A stretch of DNA of 15,139 nt from NCBI GenBank assembly GCA_031415135.1, contig JANORB010000073.1:1-15139 (forward strand), in the 5' to 3' direction. The notes below the pieces were generated by a model. The model saw nothing but the letters and a program-made list of their open reading frames with translations, ran no database searches and had not been told where the DNA came from. Within the stretch, counting starts at the first letter, position 1. Each line of letters starts with the position of its first letter. Both the position numbers and the translations under genes were made by a program. Below, one piece after another: positions 7,469-13,355 of this stretch. The DNA comes from LGRD01 sp031415135 (GTDB lineage: Bacteria; Pseudomonadota; Gammaproteobacteria; Burkholderiales; Burkholderiaceae_C).

Positions 7469-7690
7469 ATGAAATTCCTGTTCAGCGACGCGCGCAACGC
7501 GCTCCAGTTCACCGCCACCCTCGCCATTGCGCTGAGCGGCGCCGTGGTGATGATCCGGCACACCACACCGGTCCACGACCCGGCGCCGCCGGTGAGCCGC
7601 GCAAGTTCGCCACCGCACGCCGGCGCGGCAACGCGCGGTGGCCAGACTGTCGGCCCCGCCTACCGTTCGGTCGACCCCATCGACAGCTGA
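7469..7690 (+). CDS. Possible small membrane protein, 73 residues, unrecognised
   Basis: ATG 7469 is preceded by GGGGTGA at a plausible ribosome-site distance. The predicted protein has one hydrophobic segment near residues 14-29 (FTATLAIALSGAVVMI), then a proline-, alanine- and serine-rich tail that resembles shadow translation. I recognise no family. It could instead be the eroded N-terminal part of the membrane GGDEF gene whose stub follows in another frame. Confidence 0.22.
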   Translation: MKFLFSDARNALQFTATLAIALSGAVVMIRHTTPVHDPAPPVSRASSPPHAGAATRGGQTVGPAYRSVDPIDS

Positions 7691-7706
7691 GGCTCTCGCT
7701 GCCTCG

Positions 7707-7866
7707 ATGAGCTTCGTGCTGATCATGATCAACGTGGTGCTCAACGTCATCGGCGAGTTGCAAACGACCCGTGTGGCGCAGGCCATCACCGACCCGCTGA
7801 CGGGTGCCTGCAACCGGCGCCACCTGCAAACCCACCTGCAAACCCACCTGCCGCAACGGGTGGTGC
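7707..7866 (+). pseudogene. Stub of a membrane GGDEF (diguanylate cyclase-type) protein
   Basis: The frame reads a hydrophobic helix, SFVLIMINVVLNVIGEL, a short connector, RVAQAIT, then DPLTGACNRRHLQTHL, which is the classic opening of a GGDEF domain after a last membrane helix. Nothing after this matches: the metal-binding aspartate region and the GGDEF signature are absent, and the frame runs into the 3' end of the M48 peptidase gene within about 30 bp. The upstream sensor portion is also missing or unrecognisable. The stub can make no c-di-GMP. The call rests on one short but characteristic motif. Confidence 0.6.
7821..7850 (+). repeat. 12-bp tandem repeat in the GGDEF stub
   Basis: CACCTGCAAACC is present at 7821-7832 and 7833-7844, followed by a partial third copy CACCTG (7845-7850). 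It encodes the doubled LQTH in the stub and keeps the frame, so it looks like simple replication slippage in sequence no longer under selection. Confidence 0.85.
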
Positions 7867-7896
7867 CGGCCGGCGCCGCGCGCCGACACGCGGGTT

Positions 7897-9387
7897 CTAC
7901 TCGATCACCTTGATCAACTGCCCCGCAGCCGGCTCGCCGCCCCCATACACACCGTTGATCAACTTCAATTGCTGCTCGGGCAGGCTGGCCAGGGGCGATT
8001 GGCGCGCCAGTTGCGGCAGGCTGCCGCGCTGGTAGGGCACGGTCTTGATCGTCCAGGGCCGCGCCGCAGTGCGGTCGGCGGCGCTGAGCGGGCGGAACGT
8101 GGCTTCGGCCTGCTTGATCTGCGCCAGTGCGCGCTGCATCGTGTCGGCGTCCTTGGCGGCGTAACCGAGCAGAAAGTTCTGCCCGGTGGGACCGCTCACC
8201 ACGGTCAGTTCGATCGGCTGCGCCTGCCCCTGCTCGTCGCTGCGGCTGCCGACGAAATGCGTGGCCGACAGCCCGTTCAGCGCGCTGCGCTCGACGCGGC
8301 CAGTGGTCGGCTTGAGCACGTTGCGGATGATCTCCTCGTGCGAGCCGCCGGCCTGGGGCGGCACCGTCTTCACCACCAGCCCGGCATTGCCCTCGGCGTT
8401 GATGAGCGTGATCGCGTCGGTCGCGTTGCGCACCTTCCAGCCCGGCGGCGCGGTGATCGCGATGGCCAGCGGCTCGTGATAAAAATTGCGCCCGCGCGTC
8501 ACGCCCTGTTCGCGGCTCTCGCCGAAGCTCATGCCGTTGATGGCCTGCAGGTAGCGCGCGCGGCCTTCGTCGTCGTACTTGCCTTCGTACTGCTGGGCGA
8601 TCTGCGTGATGTCCTGCAGGCGCTTGTCGTTGCTCGGGTGCGAGGCCAGCCAGTTGGCCTGCGCCGGCGCCGTGCGGCCTTCGGCGCGCGCGGCTTCTTC
8701 GGCAAAACGCTCCTGGTTCTTCAGCACCTGGATCACGTCGATCATGTTGCGCGGGTCGTAGTTGCTGCGCGCCAGGTATTCGGCGCCCAGCCGGTCGGCC
8801 TGCAGTTCCTGTTCGCGGCCGTAGGTGGCGATGTAGCTCGCCGCCACCGTCTGCGACACCTGGCTGGCCAACTCGCCCGCGCCGCCCAGGCCTGCGCTTT
8901 CGAGCACCGCGCCAAGGATGGTCGCGGCGATCACGCCGACGCCCGCCTTCTGCTGGCGGGTGGCGCGCTGCGAACCGTGGCGCGCGGTCACATGGCCGAT
9001 CTCGTGGCCGATCACGCCGGCCAGGTCGGCCTCGCTGTCCATGTAGGCCATGATGCCGCGCGTGACGTACACGTAGCCGCCGGGCAGCGCGAAGGCGTTG
9101 ATCTCCGGGCTGTCGAGCACCGTGAAGGTCCAGGCCAGCTGAGCCCGTTCGGACTGCCGGGCCAGGCGCTGGCCGACGCCGTCCACATAGGCCTGCAACC
9201 TGGCGTCCTTGTAGGCGCCGTACTCGGCCAGCACCTGTTCGTGGGCCTTCTTTCCTTCGGCGAGCTCGGTGGTTTCGTTCATCACCGTGCGCTCTTGCTG
9301 GCCGGTGACCGGGTTCTTCACGGTCTCGGTGGCGCAGCCGGCCAGCAGGGCCGCGGCAAGCAGCGATTGAAGCAAAGCGTGGCGCAT
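7897..9387 (-). CDS. M48-family zinc metalloprotease, lipoprotein
   Basis: A 496-residue envelope protease. The N-terminus is a lipoprotein signal with the lipobox LLAGC, so Cys18 would be acylated. The zinc site HEIGH is at 128-132 and the third ligand is Glu194 in REQELQADRLG; the family's SHPSNDKR motif lies at 249-256. The region between them has a hydrophobic stretch (about 149-172) common in this family. The remaining C-terminal part, about residues 280-496, ends LPEQQLKLINGVYGGG and is shared by many proteobacterial M48 lipoproteins; it is not the TPR tail of BepA. ATG 9385-9387 is preceded by CGGAG at nine bases. M48 lipoproteins of this kind act in outer-membrane protein quality control; that role is from the family. 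It is divergent from the MFS gene. Confidence 0.93.
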   Translation of the reverse strand: MRHALLQSLLAAALLAGCATETVKNPVTGQQERTVMNETTELAEGKKAHEQVLAEYGAYKDARLQAYVDGVGQRLARQSERAQLAWTFTVLDSPEINAFALPGGYVYVTRGIMAYMDSEADLAGVIGHEIGHVTARHGSQRATRQQKAGVGVIAATILGAVLESAGLGGAGELASQVSQTVAASYIATYGREQELQADRLGAEYLARSNYDPRNMIDVIQVLKNQERFAEEAARAEGRTAPAQANWLASHPSNDKRLQDITQIAQQYEGKYDDEGRARYLQAINGMSFGESREQGVTRGRNFYHEPLAIAITAPPGWKVRNATDAITLINAEGNAGLVVKTVPPQAGGSHEEIIRNVLKPTTGRVERSALNGLSATHFVGSRSDEQGQAQPIELTVVSGPTGQNFLLGYAAKDADTMQRALAQIKQAEATFRPLSAADRTAARPWTIKTVPYQRGSLPQLARQSPLASLPEQQLKLINGVYGGGEPAAGQLIKVIE

Positions 9388-9504
9388 GGGGTGGCTCCGG
9401 AAATCCGCATGTCGAGTGTGCCGGGAGGGCTGCGGCGGCCGGCTCTCGGCGGTGTCCCGGCTGGCGATTCTAGGACCGGCACGCGCCCTTAGACTTGCGG
9501 GCCC
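9388..9504. promoter_or_regulatory. Divergent gap between the M48 peptidase and MFS transporter genes
   Basis: The 117 bp between the two starts must hold promoters for both directions unless the transcripts begin farther away. It contains the ribosome site of the peptidase gene next to its ATG. I cannot pick out a convincing -35/-10 pair. Confidence 0.35.
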
Positions 9505-10773
9505 ATGCCGACCACCCACCCCTCCGACCCCGGCGTCGAATCGCGCTACGCCTGGACGCGCCTGCTGGTGTCGCTGCTGATGATGACCATCGGCGGCTCG
9601 GGCATGTACGCGGTGACCGTGGTGCTGCCGCGGGTGCAGGCCGATTTCGGCGTGTCGCGCTCCGACGCCTCGCTGCCCTACACGCTGACGATGATCGGCT
9701 TCGGCCTGGGCGGCATTCTGATGGGCCGCTTGTCGGATCGCTTCGGCGTGATGGTGCCGGTGCTGACCGGCTCGGTGGGGCTGGGCGCGGGCTTCATCGC
9801 CGCCGGTTCGGCCGCCAGCCTGTGGCAGTTCAACCTGGCGCAGGGGCTGCTGATGGGCCTGCTCGGCACCTCGGCCACGTTTGCGCCGCTGGTGGCCGAC
9901 ACCTCGCAGTGGTTCACGCGCCGGCGCGGCATTGCGGTGGCCATCTGCATGAGCGGAAACTACGCCGCCGGCGCGGTGTGGCCACCGGTGATGCAGCACT
10001 TCATCGACGGGTTCGGCTGGCGCCCCACCTACATCGGCGTGGGTGTGTTCTGCCTGCTCACGATGCTGCCGCTGGCGCTGGTGTATCGCCGGCGCCCGCC
10101 GGCGGCCGTGCCTGCCGTGGCGGCGCCGTCGGCCGCACCGGTGGCGGCGGCCGCGCCGGGCTCCGAGCGCCCGCTCGGCTTGTCTCCCGGCATGCTGCAA
10201 ACCTTGTTGTGCATTGCCGGTGTGAGCTGCTGCGTGGCGATGGCCATGCCGCAAGTGCACATCGTGGCCTACTGCGGCGATCTCGGCTTCGGCGCGGCAC
10301 GCGGCGCGCAGATGCTGTCGCTGATGCTCGGCTTCGGCATCGTCAGCCGGCTCGTCTCGGGCCTGATCTCCGACCACATCGGCGGCCTGCGCACCTTGCT
10401 GCTGGGCTCGGTGCTGCAAGGCATTGCGCTGCTGCTGTTTTTGGTCAGCAACGGGGTGGCGTCGCTGTATGTGGTGTCGATCCTGTTCGGCCTGTTCCAG
10501 GGCGGCATCGTGCCCAGCTACGCGCTGATCGTGCGCGAGCACTTCACGCCCAAAGAGGCGGGCGCGCGGGTCGGCACCGTGCTGATGGCCACCTTGTTCG
10601 GCATGGCGCTGGGCGGCTGGATGTCAGGGGCGATCTTCGACCTGACCGGCTCGTACCGCGCGGCGTTTCTGAACGGGATTGCGTGGAACCTGCTCAACGT
10701 GGCCATCGTGGTGTGGCTGCTGGTGCGGGCCCGGCGGCTGGGGGCGACCACTGCGCGCTGGTCGAGGGCTTGA
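9505..10773 (+). CDS. Major facilitator superfamily transporter
   Basis: A 422-residue inner-membrane transporter with about twelve hydrophobic segments in two halves joined by an alanine- and proline-rich cytoplasmic loop (about 195-225). The conserved loop 2-3 signature is GRLSDRFG (74-81), with a second version, SGLISDHIGG, in the C-terminal half. The overall style (QWFTRRRGIAVAICMSGNYA, and QGGIVPSYALIVREHF) resembles the monocarboxylate or oxalate/formate-like MFS group common in Burkholderiales. ATG 9505 is the first good start, though I see no strong ribosome site. The P450 gene follows after 45 bp on the same strand, so the transporter may import the P450 substrate or export its product. 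The superfamily is secure; the cargo is unknown. Confidence 0.92.
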   Translation: MPTTHPSDPGVESRYAWTRLLVSLLMMTIGGSGMYAVTVVLPRVQADFGVSRSDASLPYTLTMIGFGLGGILMGRLSDRFGVMVPVLTGSVGLGAGFIAAGSAASLWQFNLAQGLLMGLLGTSATFAPLVADTSQWFTRRRGIAVAICMSGNYAAGAVWPPVMQHFIDGFGWRPTYIGVGVFCLLTMLPLALVYRRRPPAAVPAVAAPSAAPVAAAAPGSERPLGLSPGMLQTLLCIAGVSCCVAMAMPQVHIVAYCGDLGFGAARGAQMLSLMLGFGIVSRLVSGLISDHIGGLRTLLLGSVLQGIALLLFLVSNGVASLYVVSILFGLFQGGIVPSYALIVREHFTPKEAGARVGTVLMATLFGMALGGWMSGAIFDLTGSYRAAFLNGIAWNLLNVAIVVWLLVRARRLGATTARWSRA

Positions 10774-10818
10774 GTTGCGCGGGCGCGTTGTGGCTCGGTC
10801 GCGCTGACAATCGCCCGC

Positions 10819-12303
10819 ATGGACGCACCGCCCGTTCACGCGCCCGCGCCGCCGCCGAAGGCCCTGCGGCGCCATGCCGACCTGCCCGGCCCGCGCGGCC
10901 TGCCTGTCTTTGGCAACCTGTTCCAGATCAGGCGCGACCATGTCCACCTCGACGTCGAGCGCTGGGCGCGCCAATACGGCCCGCTGTTCCGCATCACGCT
11001 CGGCCCGCAGCCCATCATCGTGCTGACCGACCACGAGCACATTGCCACCGTGCTGCGCGACCGGCCCGACGGCTTTCGCCGCAACGCGCACCTGCAGAAC
11101 GTGGCGCGCGAGATGGGGCTCACGCCGGGGCTGTTCGGCTCCGAAGGCGATGCGTGGCGGCGCCAGCGCCGCATGGTGATGAGCGGGCTGGACCCGACGC
11201 GCGTGCGCGCGTACTTCGCGCAGTTGCTGCGCGTGACCTTGCGGCTGCGCGCGCGCTGGCAGCGTGCAGCGCGCGAAGGCCGCGCGCTGGACCTGCAGCC
11301 CGAGCTGATGCGCTACACGGTGGACACCGTGGCCGGCCTGACCTTCGGCGCCGACATCAACACGCTCGAGTCCGACGGCGACATCATCCAGCGGCACCTG
11401 GACAAGATCTTCCCCGCGCTGTACCGGCGCGTGATGTCGCCGCTGCCGTACTGGCGCTGGTTCCGCCTCGGCGCCGACCGGCAGCTCGACCGCAGCGTGG
11501 CCGAAGTCAACTGGGCCATCGCCAGCTTCATCGCCCAGGCCCGCGAGCGCCTGCGCGCCGAGCCCGCGCGGCGCGCGCAGCCGCCCAACCTGCTGGAGGC
11601 GATGATCGTCGCCGCCGACGACGGCGCGAGCGGCATCGACGACCCGCAAGTGGCCGGCAACGTGCTGACCATGCTGCTGGCCGGCGAAGACACCACCGCC
11701 AACACGCTGGCCTGGCTGCTGCACCTGCTGCACCGCCACCCCGAGGCGCTGGCCCGGGCGCGCGACGAAGTGCGCCGCGTGGCCGGCGCGCCGGAAGACT
11801 TCACGCCCGAACGCCTGGCCGGCCTGGACTACCTGGAAGCCTGCATCCACGAGACCATGCGCCTGAAGCCCGTCGCGCCGTTCCTGGTGGTGGAGGCGCT
11901 GCGCGAGGCGAGCATCGGCGACGTGCGCATCGAGCCCGGCACGCTGGTGTGGTGCGTGATGCGGCACGACAGCGTGTCGGCCGGGCACTTCGACCGCCCC
12001 GGCGCATTCGACCCACAACGCTGGCTGAATGACACCAGCGCCGGCGGCGATGCCGGCCACGCCAAGCGCGTTTCCATGCCCTTCGGCGCCGGCCCGCGCA
12101 CCTGCCCCGGCCGCTACCTGGCGCTGCTGGAAATGAAGATGGCGCTGGCGATGCTGCTGGGCAGCTTCGACATCGAAAGTGTCGATGCGCCCGGCGGACC
12201 CGACGACGAGGTCGAGGAACGCATGTCGTTCACGATGGTGCCGGTGGGGTTGAGGATGCGGTTGGCGGCACATCGGACAACAGTCGGCTCCATTCCTTCT
12301 TGA
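10819..12303 (+). CDS. Cytochrome P450 monooxygenase
   Basis: A 494-residue soluble haem-thiolate enzyme. Signatures are the proline-rich start LPGPRGLPVFGN (22-33), the helix C motif WRRQRR (113-118), the oxygen-activation motif AGEDTT (288-293), the ExxR pair in ETMR (345-348), the PERF-like FDPQRW (397-402), and the haem loop PFGAGPRTCPGR with Cys429 as iron ligand. These are closer to the E-class (CYP4/CYP102-like) group than to camphor-type P450s. There is no membrane anchor and no fused reductase. No ferredoxin or reductase gene is in the window, so redox partners lie elsewhere. The natural end is probably near VPVGLRMRLAAH; the last residues (RTTVGSIPS) may be read from DNA once part of the Crp/Fnr gene, since the stop lies at that truncation point. 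The substrate is unknown. Confidence 0.94.
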   Translation: MDAPPVHAPAPPPKALRRHADLPGPRGLPVFGNLFQIRRDHVHLDVERWARQYGPLFRITLGPQPIIVLTDHEHIATVLRDRPDGFRRNAHLQNVAREMGLTPGLFGSEGDAWRRQRRMVMSGLDPTRVRAYFAQLLRVTLRLRARWQRAAREGRALDLQPELMRYTVDTVAGLTFGADINTLESDGDIIQRHLDKIFPALYRRVMSPLPYWRWFRLGADRQLDRSVAEVNWAIASFIAQARERLRAEPARRAQPPNLLEAMIVAADDGASGIDDPQVAGNVLTMLLAGEDTTANTLAWLLHLLHRHPEALARARDEVRRVAGAPEDFTPERLAGLDYLEACIHETMRLKPVAPFLVVEALREASIGDVRIEPGTLVWCVMRHDSVSAGHFDRPGAFDPQRWLNDTSAGGDAGHAKRVSMPFGAGPRTCPGRYLALLEMKMALAMLLGSFDIESVDAPGGPDDEVEERMSFTMVPVGLRMRLAAHRTTVGSIPS

Positions 12304-12307
12304 TTGG

Positions 12308-12510
12308 AGATGCGCCAGTCGCCATCACATAGTGCAGCGACGCAATGGCGGTGGTGGGGAAGAAGGGGTGCTGCAACTGACCGGCCGGCTCGTAGAGGAT
12401 GTCACCGAGCAGCATCGGGCCAGTTCCAGATGCGCAGCCAAGGACTCCAGTTCTGCCGGCGGCAGTGCGGCGAGAAGGTGGTTTTGAGTCGGACTGTGGG
12501 GGGTTGGCAT
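12308..12510 (-). pseudogene. Crp/Fnr-family regulator remnant, frameshifted and lacking its 3' part
   Basis: ATG 12508-12510 opens QNHLLAALPPAELESLAAHL, the usual start of a Crp/Fnr-type regulator in Burkholderiales. After LELA the match jumps one frame to LLGDILYEPAGQL, then FFPTTAIASLHYVMATGAS, the cyclic-nucleotide-like beta roll. Adding one C to the C run at GGCCCG near 12396 rejoins the two. The match stops after GAS (12308), and the remaining two thirds, including the DNA-binding HTH, are missing; the frame continues only as the complement of the P450 gene. The ATG is 2 bp after the response-regulator stop, so it was the third gene of that signalling operon. Product function is lost. 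The family call is from motif recognition. Confidence 0.77.
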
Positions 12511-12512
12511 CG

Positions 12513-13355
12513 CTAACTACCGAGGTCGTGCTTTGGCGTTCTTGAATTCACTTCCACGCCGACTCTGCGGTAACCGGTAAAGCGGCCGGACTCGTTGAAC
12601 ATCGGCTCCCCGCTCACCCTGAACTGTTGTTGAGAACCATCGGGATTGACACGGCTGAACGCGAAATCCAGGAACGGTTGTCGGGCTGCCATCCTGGCCC
12701 GAAGTGCTTCACGTTCCGCCTCGTTCCAGCCTGTGGCCTCGTCGGCGGTTCGTTCACCCAGGAAGGCAGCCATCCGGATACCGATCATCTCCATGACCGG
12801 GCCGGTCACCTGGGTGAATTCACTGGTCTCGTTCTGTTCCCAGTACCAGTCGCAGGCCAGCTCGGTCAGGCGGCGAAACCGATATTCGCTTTCGCGCAGT
12901 TCGGCGGTACGTTCCTGCACCCTTTGTTCCAGCACCTCGTTGTAGCTTTCGAGTTCTTTGTACAGCAGCCGCACTTCCAGCATGTTGTGGATGCGCGTCT
13001 TGACTTCGACCAGATCGAAAGGCTTGCTGATGAAGTCTTTGGCGCCGGCCTGCAGCGAACGCAGTTTGTGGGCCGGTTGGGCGGTGAGTACGATGACCGG
13101 AAGGTAGCCGTCATCCTCGTCGGCCTTGAGACTTTCCATCACCTCGAATCCATCCATGCCGGGCATCTGCAGATCGAGCAGGATCAGGTCGTAGCGGTTC
13201 TCGCGATGCAGCGTGCAAACTTCCTGGGGTCGCATCGTCGAGGCCACGTTGGCGTAGCCGGCCTCACCCAGCAAGCGTTCAAGCAGCTTCACGTTGGCGT
13301 CCTGATCGTCCACGATCAGGACGCTGGCGTTGAGAATGCCTTGCGCGCTGATCAT
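12513..13355 (-). CDS. Response regulator with REC and PAS domains
   Basis: A 280-residue cytoplasmic signalling protein from ATG 13353-13355 (MISAQGILN); a GTG at 13356-13358 in the same frame is the alternative. GGAG stands eight bases before the ATG. The receiver domain (about 10-120) has the acidic pair in VDDQD (16-17), phosphoacceptor Asp61 in LLDLQMPGMDG, Thr91 and Lys111 in SKPF. A coiled-coil linker follows (about 125-155, YKELESYNEVLEQRVQERTA), then a PAS domain (about 155-270: ACDWYWEQ, ending GYRRVGVEV). There is no output domain for DNA, c-di-GMP or kinase activity, so it may act by protein contact, or it may have lost a C-terminal module. The start overlaps the hybrid-kinase stop in TGATG, showing translational coupling. 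Confidence 0.9.
   Translation of the reverse strand: MISAQGILNASVLIVDDQDANVKLLERLLGEAGYANVASTMRPQEVCTLHRENRYDLILLDLQMPGMDGFEVMESLKADEDDGYLPVIVLTAQPAHKLRSLQAGAKDFISKPFDLVEVKTRIHNMLEVRLLYKELESYNEVLEQRVQERTAELRESEYRFRRLTELACDWYWEQNETSEFTQVTGPVMEMIGIRMAAFLGERTADEATGWNEAEREALRARMAARQPFLDFAFSRVNPDGSQQQFRVSGEPMFNESGRFTGYRRVGVEVNSRTPKHDLGS

Noticed and set aside
7804..9492. A 562-residue plus-strand open frame opposite the M48 peptidase
   Set aside because: It is an antisense shadow; the minus strand carries the lipobox, HEIGH and SHPSNDKR motifs in one frame.
9495..12032. An 845-residue plus-strand open frame across the MFS and P450 genes
   Set aside because: It is arginine- and alanine-rich with no domains and runs out of frame over two genes with full motif sets.
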